The notes beneath the pieces are model-generated. The model saw only the letters and a program-made list of their open reading frames with translations. It made no database searches and had not been told where the DNA came from. DNA of 48,205 bases from Desulfobacca acetoxidans (GTDB lineage: Bacteria; Desulfobacterota; Desulfobaccia; Desulfobaccales; 0-14-0-80-60-11): positions 1 to 48,205 of the forward strand of contig DZCR01000005.1 in NCBI GenBank assembly GCA_022736495.1. The letters run 5' to 3'. Positions 33,400 through 41,793 of the stretch are shown here, one piece after another (position 1 is the stretch's first letter; each line of letters begins with the position of its first letter). The position numbers were made by a program, and so were the translations under genes.

Positions 33400-33431
33400 G
33401 GGGAAGAGGGGAAGAGGGGAAGAGGGGAAGA
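33400..33431. repeat. Tandem octamer repeat GGGGAAGA x4
   Basis: Four head-to-tail copies of GGGGAAGA follow the aminopeptidase stop by 13 bases, then merge into more purine sequence. All purines lie on the plus strand. It may be a slippage-prone tract with no function. Confidence 0.75.
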
Positions 33432-33438
33432 GGAAAAA

Positions 33439-33468
33439 GGGGAAAAAAGCCCGGGCTTTTTTTGCCCC
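33439..33468 (+). terminator. Terminator after the aminopeptidase gene
   Basis: The dyad GGGGAAAAAAGCCC / GGGCTTTTTTTGCCCC (one extra G on the right) has seven T residues on the plus strand. The stem is GC-rich at its tip and AT-rich at its base. It lies about 50 bases after the aminopeptidase stop. The next gene starts about 135 bases on. Confidence 0.7.
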
Positions 33469-33602
33469 CGGTTTTGCCGGCGAGGCTCAAGACAATAATA
33501 GCGGGATAACTCCTGCTTCTGGCATTGGGTAATTGATTTATCGGGTCTTTTATTGCTTAATGATCGAAGGTAAGGGATATGTTTAGTGCTTAGGAAAGCG
33601 GC

Positions 33603-35009
33603 ATGAGAGTATCGACATGGTTACTGGCTGCCTTGATTTTAGTGGCAGGTTGCGCTTCTTTCCATCCGCGGCCCTTGTCGCCGGCGCAAAGCGCCGCCGT
33701 TCTGGAAAACCGGCGCCTGAATGACCCTAAGCTTAAAGAATTTTTAGAAGCCAATCTCAATCGGAAAATTTCACCTTGGCCACCCCGCTCCTGGGATTTT
33801 TCCATGCTTACCCTGGCCGCCTTGTATTATCATCCGGACCTGGATGTGGCTCGCGCCCGGTGGCAGGTGGCCGAGGCCGGCAAGATTACCGCCGGTCAGC
33901 GCCCAAACCCGAGCATCTCCGCGACGCCCGGCTTTATCAACAACCCGGGTGCGGCCAATCCCTGGCTTTACGGGGCCTCCTTCGATATTCCCATTGAGAC
34001 CGCAGGCAAACGTGGCTATCGCCTGGCCCGCGCCGGGTATCTGGCTGAGGCGGCCTATCTGGATATCGCTACCGCGGCCTGGCAAGTGCGGAGCCGTTTG
34101 CGGACGGCCCTCCTGGACCTTTACCTGAGCCGGGAAAGCACCAGCCTGCTTAAGCAGCAACTTGCCGTACAAGAAGAGCTGACCCAGGCTTTGGCGGCGC
34201 GGCTGGCCCAAGGGGAGATTCCCAGGCCGGAACTTACCCAGGCGCAGATTTCCCTGGACCAGACGCGTCTGTTGCTCCAGGATGCCGAAAGGCTAAAGGC
34301 GGAGCATCGCGTACGGCTGGCAGCGGCCTTGGGTTTGCCGGCGAGTGCTTTGCAACAGGTGGAGATTTCTTTTGCCTTTCTGCAACGGCCTGCACCCAAG
34401 CCATTGTCGCCCGAGGTCAGGCGACAGGCCCTGCTGAGCCGTCCGGATATCCTGGCCGGCCTGGCGGGGTATGAGGCGTCCCAGAGCGCCTTGCAATTGG
34501 AGATTGCCAAACAATACCCGGATTTGCACCTGGGGCCAGACTATCATTTCGACGATGCCGAGAATAAATGGATTTTTGGTCTGTCACTGACGCTGCCCGT
34601 GCTGAACCAAAACCAGGGACCCATTGCAGAGGCCAGGGCGCGGCGGCAGGAAGTCGCCGCCCGCTTTACCGTTTTGCAAGCCCGGGTCATTGCTGAACTG
34701 GACCGGAGCCTGGCCGGGTATCTCAAGGCACTCGGGAAGCTGAAGACTGCCGGGGCTCTTGAGGCGGCGGAGAAAACCCAGGAGCAAGCGGCTGAGCGCA
34801 GTTTGCGGGCAGGCGAAAGCGACCGCCTGGCCCGGCTCAGCGCTCAATTGATCTTGAACAACGCGGTCCTGGCCCGGCTTCAGGCTTTCTACCAGGCCCA
34901 ACAGGCCCTGGGCCTCATGGAAGATGCCATAAAGTCACCGTTGGGGACTAGTCCTGGTATCCCCACTACCCTCCAAACCTCCCCTGGCCAAGGAGAACCT
35001 CACCCTTGA
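33603..35009 (+). CDS. TolC-family outer membrane efflux lipoprotein
   Basis: 468 residues. It is a lipoprotein: [11 protein letters not shown] gives a lipobox with cysteine 17. Two TolC/OEP repeats follow, with the typical heptads and [60 protein letters not shown]. It is closest in style to CusC/CzcC, the exit ducts of metal-efflux pumps. It overlaps the adaptor gene by four bases, so the three genes form one operon. AGGAAAG precedes the ATG at 33603. Which ion is exported cannot be told from this subunit. Confidence 0.9.
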   Translation: MRVSTWLLAALILVAGCASFHPRPLSPAQSAAVLENRRLNDPKLKEFLEANLNRKISPWPPRSWDFSMLTLAALYYHPDLDVARARWQVAEAGKITAGQRPNPSISATPGFINNPGAANPWLYGASFDIPIETAGKRGYRLARAGYLAEAAYLDIATAAWQVRSRLRTALLDLYLSRESTSLLKQQLAVQEELTQALAARLAQGEIPRPELTQAQISLDQTRLLLQDAERLKAEHRVRLAAALGLPASALQQVEISFAFLQRPAPKPLSPEVRRQALLSRPDILAGLAGYEASQSALQLEIAKQYPDLHLGPDYHFDDAENKWIFGLSLTLPVLNQNQGPIAEARARRQEVAARFTVLQARVIAELDRSLAGYLKALGKLKTAGALEAAEKTQEQAAERSLRAGESDRLARLSAQLILNNAVLARLQAFYQAQQALGLMEDAIKSPLGTSPGIPTTLQTSPGQGEPHP

Positions 35010-36019
35010 AAAACCCTTGCTTTCTCTGGCTAATAATCGTCTTTGTATTGCTTGTCCTCCTGGGTCTATGGGGGCCATGGCCCGTTGGGGCTGTCGAGAC
35101 CCCGGGGGACATGGCTGTCACTCTGGAGAAATCGGCCCAGGAAAAGGCCAGCATCGTCACGGCCCCGCTGGCCCAGGCATTCCATGCACAGGAGCTGCAG
35201 GCCTATGGTACGGTGCTGCCGCTCCAAGGATTGGCCGACCAGAGCCGCGGCTTGGCCCAAGCCAGGGCCCAGGTTGAAAACGCCCGGGCCCGGCTTAAGG
35301 CCTCGCAAGCGGAATACGACCGCCTCAAGGTGCTTCATGCTCAGAACCAGAACGTGTCCCTCAAAGCCCTCCAGGCGGCGGAGAGCACCTGGCAAGAAAA
35401 TCGGAATAATCTGCGGGCTTCCCAGGAAAGTCAGCGGGCCTTGGAAGGTGCAGTACGGCAACTCTGGGGTGCGGTGATCTCCCGCTGGGTGGTCAGCGGC
35501 TCCCCGGCCTTGGCCAGCTTACTGAATCAAGAGGAATTTTTGGTCCAAGTCACCCTGCCTGCCGGTGAAAAGCTTGCCCCAATGCCGCATAAAATCGCTA
35601 TCCAACTACCCAGCAAAACCCGGTTGGCGGCCAGCCTGGTTTCCCCGGCCCCACGGACTGACCCCCAAATTCAGGGGCTGAGCTTTTTCTATGGCGTGAC
35701 CGGCCACGCCGGCCAGGTGCAGGCCGGTATGAATGTCGCAGCCATACTTCCTGCCGGGCCCCGGATCAAAGGCTTCCTCATCCCGATGGCTGCCGTGACT
35801 TGGCAGAATGGCCAGGGCATGGTCTTTGTACAGACCAGCCCCGACCGCTTCACGGCCCGGCCGGTCGACACGGGCACCCCGCTGCCCGAGGGCTTTTTCG
35901 TTACCACCGGTTTCACCGAACGAGAATGCATAGTAATCCAGGGAGCCCAAGCCTTGTTGTCCGAGGCCTCGATTCCCCGGTCCAAGGCAGGCCAGGGTAA
36001 AGAAGAGGATTCCGATTAA
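35006..36019 (+). CDS. RND efflux periplasmic adaptor (HlyD/CzcB family)
   Basis: 337 residues, starting at a TTG (35006) that overlaps the TolC stop; AAGGAG lies 10 bases upstream. A single N-terminal hydrophobic segment ([20 protein letters not shown]) anchors or exports it. The middle is an alpha-helical hairpin ([44 protein letters not shown]), then a beta-barrel and membrane-proximal domain. It links the RND pump to the outer-membrane duct. The lipoyl half-motifs are poorly conserved and the protein is short for the family, which is unusual but the frame is intact. Confidence 0.85.
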   Translation: MKNPCFLWLIIVFVLLVLLGLWGPWPVGAVETPGDMAVTLEKSAQEKASIVTAPLAQAFHAQELQAYGTVLPLQGLADQSRGLAQARAQVENARARLKASQAEYDRLKVLHAQNQNVSLKALQAAESTWQENRNNLRASQESQRALEGAVRQLWGAVISRWVVSGSPALASLLNQEEFLVQVTLPAGEKLAPMPHKIAIQLPSKTRLAASLVSPAPRTDPQIQGLSFFYGVTGHAGQVQAGMNVAAILPAGPRIKGFLIPMAAVTWQNGQGMVFVQTSPDRFTARPVDTGTPLPEGFFVTTGFTERECIVIQGAQALLSEASIPRSKAGQGKEEDSD

Positions 36020-36031
36020 AGGGTAGATGGC

Positions 36032-39000
36032 ATGGAATCCTCAGAACACGGCCTGCTTGCCAACATTATCCGTTTTGCCCTGCGGCGGCGCGGCACCGTC
36101 CTGGCCCTGGCCATCGTCGTCATGGCCTATGGTTTCTATCGCCTCAGCCACACCAAATATGATGTTTTTCCCGAATTTGCCTCACCCCAGGTTTCGATTC
36201 GCACCGAGGCTCCGGGGTTGTCCCCTGAACAGGTGGAGGCCCTGATTACCCGGCCTGTTGAAAGTGCGGTCGTCGGCGCCAGCGGCATTACTTCCGTGCT
36301 TTCGAGTTCCCTCCAGGGGCTGTCGGCCATCAAGGTCAATTTTTCTCCAGACACTGATGTTTATCTGGCCCGGCAATTAGTGGCGGAGCGGCTGGTGTCG
36401 CTGCCGGGTCAACTGCCCCTGGAGGCCAAACCCCCGGTGCTGACGCCGCTTACTTCCTCCACCGGCAATGTGCTTGAGCTGGGGTTGACGTCCTCCAGCC
36501 GTTCTTTGATGGCGGTGCGCACCATTGCCCGCTGGCTGGTGAAGCCCCGCCTGCTTGCGGTTCCCGGCGTTGCCGGGGTGCTCAGCTTCGGGGAAGGGGT
36601 CAAGCAATTCCAGATTCAGATCATCCCTGAACGCCTGATAAAGTACGGTCTGGGCCTGAATGAAGTGCTGGCCGCGGCGCGCCGGGCCACCGGGGTCCGG
36701 GGGGCGGGCTTTATCGAAAATCCCAATCAGCGCCTGGTCCTCCAAACCGAAGGCCAGGCCTTGACGCCGGCCCAACTGGCGGGCGTCGTCCTGGTGCACC
36801 GGCAGGGCGCCAGCGTGCGGCTGGGGGATGTGGCGACCGTGACCGAAGCCCAGGAGCCTCCTATAGGGGCCGGCTTGATTAATGGACAGCCCGGCATCGT
36901 GATGCTGGTGGATGCCCAATACGGGGCCAACACCCTGGAGGTGACGCGTCGGCTGGACCGGGCGCTCCAGGAGTTGCGTCCTGACCTCGAAAAGGAAGGC
37001 ATTGTCCTGCACGGGAATCTCTTCCGCCCGGCGACCTTTATCCATACTGCCATTCACAATGTCGTTACGGCCCTGGCCATCGGCGCCGTTCTGGTCGTTA
37101 TCGTACTGTTGCTGTTCCTGTTCAATTTCCGGACTGCCGCGATCTCCTGTACCGCCATCCCGCTTTCGTTGCTGGCCGGGACCATTGTCATGGAGCGCCT
37201 TGGCTTCAGCCTCAACACCATGACCCTGGGAGGCCTGGCCATCGCCATCGGCGAGATCGTCGATGACGCGGTGATCGACGTGGAAAACATCTATCGGCGC
37301 CTGCGGGAGAACCGGGGGCTGACGCCTTCCCGGCCGGTGCTGCAGGTCATCCTGTCTGCCTCCCTGGAGGTGCGGGGCGCGGTGGTTTTTGCCACCCTGG
37401 CCGTGATCCTGGTCTTTTTCCCAATCCTCACCCTGTCCGGGGTGGCGGGCCGTCTGTTCTCACCCTTGGGGGTAGCTTATATCCTGGCAGTGGTTGCCTC
37501 GCTCCTGGTCGCGCTTACCGTAACGCCGGCCTTATGCCTGCTGTTGTTAGGCAAAGATGAGTTGCCGCCGAGTGAGCCGCCGGTGATAAGCCGTCTGAAA
37601 ACCGGATACGTCCGCTTGCTGGGGCGGGTTGAGCGCCACCCGCGTCTGGTGACCCTGGGCGTTATCCTGCTGCTGGGGATTTCCCTGCTTGCCCTGCCTT
37701 TTTTGCGCGGCAGCTTTCTGCCCGAGTTCCGGGAAGGCAACATGATTGTCCATATGGTCATGGCTCCCGGCACGTCGCTGGCGGAATCCTTGCGTTTGGG
37801 GGGCCGGGTAACCCGGGAGCTGCAAAAACTTCCCTATGTGCGGAGCGTGACCCAGAAAGCCGGGCGGGCCGAAGCCGGGGGAGAACCACGGGGGCCCAAT
37901 GCCAGTGAAATTGACGCCAATCTCAATCCAGACCTTCAACCCGTGTCAGCCGAGTCAGAAATCCGCCGGATGGTGGAGCAAATCCCCGGCGCCACTTTCA
38001 GCGTCAACACCTTCCTGACCGAGCGCCTGGAGGAAACCATTTCCGGCTACCGGGCCGCGGTGGTTATCAATGTTTTCGGCAATAACCTGGACGTCCTGGA
38101 TCAAAAGGGGCGGGGAATCGCCGCGCTGCTGCAAAAGATACCCGGCGCGGCCGATGTGCAGGTGCGTTCCATGGCCGGCGCCCCCCAAGTTGCCATTCGC
38201 CTCAAGAAAGCCGTGTTGCAGCGCTGGGGGCTGGACCCGATGAGCGTGCTGGACACCGTGCACACCGCCTATCAAGGGAGTCTGGTGGGCCAGATTTACC
38301 AGGGAGAGCGCGTTTTCGACACCACGGTTGTTCTACCGCCCCGGGAGCGGCAGACGGTGGTGGCCATCGGCAAATTGCCGGTCCGCAGTCTTAGCGGGAC
38401 ATTTCTACCTTTGAAGGAACTGGCCGACATCAGGGTGACCTCGGGCCGCTTCGTCGTTCTGCACCAGGGCGCCCGGCGCGTCCAAACCGTAACCTGCAAC
38501 GTCAGCGGCGCCAACAGCAATGCTTTCATGGCCGAGGCCAAGAGGCGCATCCTTTCCCAGATTAGCTTTCCTGCTGGAACCTATGTGGAATTCAGCGGCA
38601 CTGCCGAGGCCCAGGCCAAGGCAGTGCGGGATTTGCTGTTCCATTCCCTTTTAGCTGCCGTGGGCATAGTCCTGCTGGTTTCTACCGTCGTCGGGCATTG
38701 GCGCAACGTCTTGCTGCTCTTGGTAAACCTGCCCTTCGCCTTGGCAGGCGGGGTGCTGGCTGTACTGCTGACCGGCCGGACGATGTCTCTGGGCTCCCTG
38801 GTGGGCTTCGTCACTGTCTTTGGCATTACCCTGCGCAATGCCATCATGATGCTGTCCCATTATCAGCATCTGGTAACTGAGGAAGGGCTGAACTGGAACC
38901 CGGAAGCGGCGGTCAGAGGGGCCTCGGAGCGTCTGGCGCCGATACTGATGACCGCACTGGTCACGGCCCTGGGGCTACTGCCCCTGGCCGTAGGCAGCCG

Positions 39001-39166
39001 GATGCCAGGGCAGGAAATCGTGGGGCCTATGGCCATAGTAATTCTTGGCGGCCTCGTTACCTCAACCGCCCTCAATCTTCTGGTATTGCCCACTATGGCT
39101 CTCCGCTTCGGCAAGTTTGCGGCTGGAACCAAACAGCTTGGAACAACTCCAGCTAATTTGGAATAG
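36032..39166 (+). CDS. RND efflux transporter, heavy-metal (HME) family
   Basis: 1044 residues with the twelve-segment RND plan. N-terminal signature RRRGTVLALAIVVMAYGFYRLSHTKYDVFPEFASPQVSIRTEAPGLSPEQVEALITRPVE is that of CzcA/CusA pumps. The proton-relay TM4 carries GEIVDDAVIDVENIYRRL (two Asp and one Glu), the pattern of HME subfamilies. Periplasmic clefts lie at about residues 45-340 and 560-870. It exports metal cations or small molecules by proton antiport with the adaptor and TolC partners encoded just upstream. The methionine triad of CusA could not be confirmed, so copper is not assumed. No regulator adjoins the operon. Confidence 0.92.
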   Translation: MESSEHGLLANIIRFALRRRGTVLALAIVVMAYGFYRLSHTKYDVFPEFASPQVSIRTEAPGLSPEQVEALITRPVESAVVGASGITSVLSSSLQGLSAIKVNFSPDTDVYLARQLVAERLVSLPGQLPLEAKPPVLTPLTSSTGNVLELGLTSSSRSLMAVRTIARWLVKPRLLAVPGVAGVLSFGEGVKQFQIQIIPERLIKYGLGLNEVLAAARRATGVRGAGFIENPNQRLVLQTEGQALTPAQLAGVVLVHRQGASVRLGDVATVTEAQEPPIGAGLINGQPGIVMLVDAQYGANTLEVTRRLDRALQELRPDLEKEGIVLHGNLFRPATFIHTAIHNVVTALAIGAVLVVIVLLLFLFNFRTAAISCTAIPLSLLAGTIVMERLGFSLNTMTLGGLAIAIGEIVDDAVIDVENIYRRLRENRGLTPSRPVLQVILSASLEVRGAVVFATLAVILVFFPILTLSGVAGRLFSPLGVAYILAVVASLLVALTVTPALCLLLLGKDELPPSEPPVISRLKTGYVRLLGRVERHPRLVTLGVILLLGISLLALPFLRGSFLPEFREGNMIVHMVMAPGTSLAESLRLGGRVTRELQKLPYVRSVTQKAGRAEAGGEPRGPNASEIDANLNPDLQPVSAESEIRRMVEQIPGATFSVNTFLTERLEETISGYRAAVVINVFGNNLDVLDQKGRGIAALLQKIPGAADVQVRSMAGAPQVAIRLKKAVLQRWGLDPMSVLDTVHTAYQGSLVGQIYQGERVFDTTVVLPPRERQTVVAIGKLPVRSLSGTFLPLKELADIRVTSGRFVVLHQGARRVQTVTCNVSGANSNAFMAEAKRRILSQISFPAGTYVEFSGTAEAQAKAVRDLLFHSLLAAVGIVLLVSTVVGHWRNVLLLLVNLPFALAGGVLAVLLTGRTMSLGSLVGFVTVFGITLRNAIMMLSHYQHLVTEEGLNWNPEAAVRGASERLAPILMTALVTALGLLPLAVGSRMPGQEIVGPMAIVILGGLVTSTALNLLVLPTMALRFGKFAAGTKQLGTTPANLE

Positions 39167-39380
39167 CCCCAGGAGCGACAGTTATCGTCAGTGACAGAAA
39201 GATTTCAAGATATGATCTCCATATAAAAGCGACCTTTGCGACCCCGCACCTCTTATCCCGCCATTCCCAAGTTGGTTACACTCCTTCAGTTTATTGAACT
39301 TCTTGCCGCAACTTCTTCTTTTCTCATGGGCTGGCCCACGGGCTCATCCAGCCAATGGCCGCAGTGAGGACATTGCCGGT
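39167..39380. other. Spacer after the RND operon; possible gene fragment on the minus strand
   Basis: No intact gene. On the minus strand the end of an open frame reads CPHCGHWLDEPVGQPMRKEE and stops at 39288; the CPHCG pair looks like a zinc knuckle, so this could be the broken 3' end of a gene cut by the insertion-sequence remnant next to it. It is too short to assign. Confidence 0.3.
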
Positions 39381-39575
39381 GATGCTTATTTTGAGGGGCA
39401 GGGCGGGGAAAGCCTGGGGCAATCCGGCTACTCCAAGGATCACCGGCCGGATGGCCGCCAAATGATCGTGGGCGCAGTCTTGACCGGCGAAGGGCAATGG
39501 TGTGCTGCGAGTTGTGGCCAGGAAACCAGGCGGACAGCCGCGCCCTATTGCCGGTGGTGGATCGCCTCCGCCGCC
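39381..39575 (+). pseudogene. Transposase remnant, IS1634/IS4-type, frameshifted
   Basis: The plus frame reads AYFEGQGGESLGQSGYSKDH and RPDGRQMIVGAVLTGEGQ, the conserved central block of IS1634/IS4-family DDE transposases (YFEG..GYSKDHRPDLKQ). After GEG the family wording continues in another frame as AMVCCELWPGNQADSRALLPVVDRLRRR, so one base has been lost near 39495. Only about 65 codons of a 500-odd-codon gene remain, and no terminal inverted repeats were recognised. The fragment abuts the broken FUSC gene on its right. Family name is from motif memory. Confidence 0.65.
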
Positions 39576-39738
39576 GCGCCGCCTGGAGCACCACGATCCC
39601 GGAGATCACCGCTCACAGCGCGCCGATGTGTGAGGAAGCGCCCTGGATCGCCTGCGTAAGATGAAATCCGGCCAGATAAGCCAGAAGGCAGACGGCCCCG
39701 TTCTGAATGGCTGCGCGGAGTGTGTCCCTTATTTTCAT
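39576..39738 (-). pseudogene. Truncated FUSC/aromatic-acid-exporter-like gene, N-terminal fragment with in-frame TGA
   Basis: From the ATG at 39738 the minus strand reads MKIRDTLRAAIQNGAVCLLA, then YLAGFHLTQAIQGASSHIGAL, stop, AVISGIVVLQA. The wording before and after the stop is the first two membrane helices of FUSC/ArAE proteins, where ALWAVIS is expected: the TGA at 39615-39613 is a TGG changed by one base. Sequence identity ends near 39576, where the transposase remnant begins. The gene was thus interrupted by insertion and a nonsense change. Its ATG overlaps the stop of the small ORF upstream (ATGA), showing it was once the next gene of that operon. Confidence 0.7.
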
Positions 39739-39947
39739 CTTATCCCATCCGGCAGGAATGTATCCAAGTCCATGAGACGGGCCGCACTCGACCTGAGGTT
39801 ATTAAGGATTTTCCATGATTCTTTAGGAAGGAAAGAGGCGTCGCGAGCCTTTTCCGGAAATCTGGCACCGCCCAAAGGGGTCTCCACCAAGAGCGGACTT
39901 TGCCAGGCCCCGGAAGGGTTCAAGAGCAAGATTGATGGGCCGTGCAT
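39735..39947 (-). CDS. Unrecognised 70-residue protein in the RiPP-type operon
   Basis: MHGPSILLLNPSGAWQSPLL.. to ..LMDLDTFLPDGIR. I do not recognise it. It starts inside the last 28 bases of the radical SAM gene in another frame and its stop overlaps the ATG of the FUSC fragment (ATGA), so translational coupling on both sides supports it as a real gene. The first third is hydrophobic with proline and glycine; the rest is a charged helix (ARFPEKARDASFLPKESWKILNNLRSSAARL). The start ILLLNPSG faintly recalls cobalamin-binding radical SAM proteins, but length and the rest do not. No cysteines, no signal peptide. Confidence 0.5.
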   Translation of the reverse strand: MHGPSILLLNPSGAWQSPLLVETPLGGARFPEKARDASFLPKESWKILNNLRSSAARLMDLDTFLPDGIR

Positions 39948-41278
39948 GCCATCGGCGTATTCCCGGCCGGGGTTTTTGCGTCTTTCAGATAACGGGAGAG
40001 TGCCTGGACCGCTGGGAGCTTCAGCCAGGTGCACTCGGGATTCAAGCCGCTGCCGTAAAAGCCGCGCAGGCCACAATACATGCAGAACGACAGGTAGCGA
40101 CAGTCTCCGCACACCTCCTGGCTGGGCACCGGCAAATCCGCCATGATGAAAGTGATGGGATGGCGGAAGACGGTGATAGGAGATTGGGTCAAAAGGTTGC
40201 CGATCACGGCCTGACGTGTTCCGAAGGTAACACAGGGCCTGACGTTCCCCAGGGGGTCGACCGCAAAGGTGCGGTAACCCGCACCACAACCCTCCTGTTT
40301 AATACCGCTGATCGTATCTTCTGAAAATGCGGTGAGAAAACCTTTATACCGCGCGGCCAGGTCGAGTTCGGCTTGTAGCACTGCTTTGCCGTCCAGCCGC
40401 CAACCCCGGCCGGCCCACTCAACTCCGCGGCCGAAAGGGAGAACCGGGGAATAACTGAAAGCCAGGGATCCCAACTCGCGAGCCAGCAATAACGTCTTCT
40501 CGATAAGGCTAAAATTGCCTTCGTCCACGGTCATGGCTACCCGGACATTGAGCCCGGCTTCAGTCAGGGCTCGGATGTGTGCGGTGGTCCGCCGAAAGGA
40601 CCCTTTGAGTCCCCGTCTTACATCGTGGGTTTCTGGATCAGGCCCATCCAAACTGATACTCAAGATGAGCCGGTCCCCCATCGATTGATAAAGTGCGAAG
40701 AGGTCTTTACTCAGGATAGTGCCATTGGACAGCACCCCCACGAGGACAAACTTTTCCGCACAGAAGCTGAGGATCTCCAGAAAGTCAGGGTGCAGCAAAG
40801 GTTCACCCCCGGTCAATTCCACGGTTCTGAGACCCAGGCGGTGCAGTTCTGTTAACAGCTTTAGCAGGTCTGCAGTGGGGAAAAAATCGTGCTGACTGCT
40901 GTCACTTTCCCGGTAACAATGACGGCATCTTAGATTGCACTCCGTGGTAAGTTCAAGGCTGAGATGAGGCGGGATAAAGGCCTCTCGGCTACCGGTGATG
41001 CGGGGAGGACGGTGATCGGGGACAGAGAGCAGGCGCAGTTTCCCGCTGTCTAGCAAGTGGGAAATAAAGAGCAGGAACCTTATGTCGCCGTAAGCTTCCG
41101 TCCAGGCTGAGGGAGTAATTTCAGCGAGGTGGTGCGTCCCATCACACTCCACCAGAAAGTCGATTTCTTCACGGGAGAGGCGGGTGGGTGATCCATTGGC
41201 AAAGAAGGTGCCTCCCAGCGGAGTCAAATGGATTTCATTGCCCGAGGTCAGTAAGGGATAGTGGCTTAAATGGTCCAT
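39920..41278 (-). CDS. Radical SAM/SPASM peptide maturase with PqqD-like leader-recognition domain
   Basis: 452 residues from the ATG at 41278 (GAGGAG just upstream; a GTG 11 codons earlier is in frame). Residues 5-90 look like a PqqD-type RiPP recognition element (LTSGNEIHLTPLGGTFFANG, then REEIDFLVECDGTHHLAEI). The radical SAM core has CNLRCRHC (C114, C118, C121), ELTGGEPLLHPDF and LSISLDGPDPETHD. The SPASM domain has C331-x12-G-x4-C349, then C390-x2-C393-x5-C399-x2-C402 and C416: seven cysteines for two auxiliary Fe-S clusters. Such enzymes install thioether or carbon-carbon links in ribosomal peptides. The precursor gene lies 36 bases upstream. Specific chemistry unknown. Confidence 0.88.
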   Translation of the reverse strand: MDHLSHYPLLTSGNEIHLTPLGGTFFANGSPTRLSREEIDFLVECDGTHHLAEITPSAWTEAYGDIRFLLFISHLLDSGKLRLLSVPDHRPPRITGSREAFIPPHLSLELTTECNLRCRHCYRESDSSQHDFFPTADLLKLLTELHRLGLRTVELTGGEPLLHPDFLEILSFCAEKFVLVGVLSNGTILSKDLFALYQSMGDRLILSISLDGPDPETHDVRRGLKGSFRRTTAHIRALTEAGLNVRVAMTVDEGNFSLIEKTLLLARELGSLAFSYSPVLPFGRGVEWAGRGWRLDGKAVLQAELDLAARYKGFLTAFSEDTISGIKQEGCGAGYRTFAVDPLGNVRPCVTFGTRQAVIGNLLTQSPITVFRHPITFIMADLPVPSQEVCGDCRYLSFCMYCGLRGFYGSGLNPECTWLKLPAVQALSRYLKDAKTPAGNTPMACTAHQSCS

Positions 41279-41314
41279 ACTCTCCTCTAAAAGAAGCGGC
41301 ACACCCGGCACCCA

Positions 41315-41698
41315 TCAGGCCCGTACAGGACCTACGCTGAAAATGTGAAACAAAGCCCACAAGGCGGCGCTGCCCGAGCCGAAATTAACCTCGCCGCAAA
41401 GACTACAAACTCCGCATACCCCGCAGACCCCGCATCTCGGTTTTCTTGCCACCACTGTGGTACCTGTAGCTTTTTCCAGGATGACTTCTTCTTGGCATTC
41501 GTCAAACGGCAGACGGGCCAGCACAGACCGAATATCCTCCGGAATGTTACTGGTATCGAGCCCATAGCGTTCCAGAACTCCGAAAGCGTCATGGGCCAGT
41601 TCCTTGCGAAACCCTTCATCAGTAAGCGCCTTAATAAAGAATTTTCGGAATTCTTCAGGCTCCATGGTAAAGTCTCTAGGATCTCTAGATTTTGTCAT
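41315..41698 (-). CDS. Putative RiPP precursor: NHLP/Os1348-like leader with CGV-repeat cysteine core
   Basis: 127 residues. The N-terminal half (EEFRKFFIKALTDEGFRKEL, then VLERYGLDTSNIPEDIRSVL) resembles NHLP-clan leaders of the Os1348 type, derived from nitrile-hydratase-like helices. After a short linker comes RCGVCGVCGVCSLCGEVNFG with cysteines at 89, 92, 95, 98 and 101, then a hydrophobic end (SGSAALWALFHIFSVGPVRA). A sixth cysteine is at 68. GGAGGAGG precedes the ATG at 41698. The radical SAM gene follows directly. Likely fate: the leader is bound by the PqqD-like domain and the cysteine core is modified. A true ferredoxin is unlikely because five cysteines are evenly spaced and no second domain exists. 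Confidence 0.75.
   Translation of the reverse strand: MTKSRDPRDFTMEPEEFRKFFIKALTDEGFRKELAHDAFGVLERYGLDTSNIPEDIRSVLARLPFDECQEEVILEKATGTTVVARKPRCGVCGVCGVCSLCGEVNFGSGSAALWALFHIFSVGPVRA
41390..41434 (-). repeat. Tandem 9-bp repeats encoding the CGV core
   Basis: On the coding strand the units are TGCGGGGTC, TGCGGGGTA, TGCGGAGTT, TGTAGTCTT, TGCGGCGAG: the first three encode Cys-Gly-Val with third-base drift, the fourth Cys-Ser-Leu, the fifth Cys-Gly-Glu. The pattern suggests the core grew by in-frame duplication of a 9-bp unit and could vary in copy number between strains. Confidence 0.8.
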
Positions 41699-41752
41699 GT
41701 AGGTCCTCCTCCTTAGTGTAACGATAGGAACTACCTGTGTGCCGCTGAAAAG

Positions 41753-41780
41753 AAGATAATTATTTACTAAAGAATGTCAA
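41753..41780 (-). promoter_or_regulatory. Sigma-70 promoter of the RiPP-type operon
   Basis: On the minus strand a perfect -35 TTGACA (41780-41775), 16 bases, then TATCTT (41758-41753; 4 of 6). It lies 55 bases before the precursor ATG, in an AT-rich spacer. The next gene upstream on this strand (DUF72) ends at 41794, so this promoter would serve the precursor and maturase specifically. Confidence 0.6.
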
Positions 41781-41793
41781 TACGAAATAAAGT

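Noticed and set aside
33603..39166. TolC/adaptor/RND operon as the exporter of the putative RiPP
   Set aside because: Opposite strand, separate transcription, heavy-metal-type pump signature and an IS remnant in between; adjacency alone is not enough.
41390..41434. Reading the CGVCGVCGVCSLCG segment as a ferredoxin cluster site
   Set aside because: Five evenly spaced cysteines, no CxxxCP ending, no second motif, a helical leader in front and a radical SAM maturase next door fit a RiPP better.
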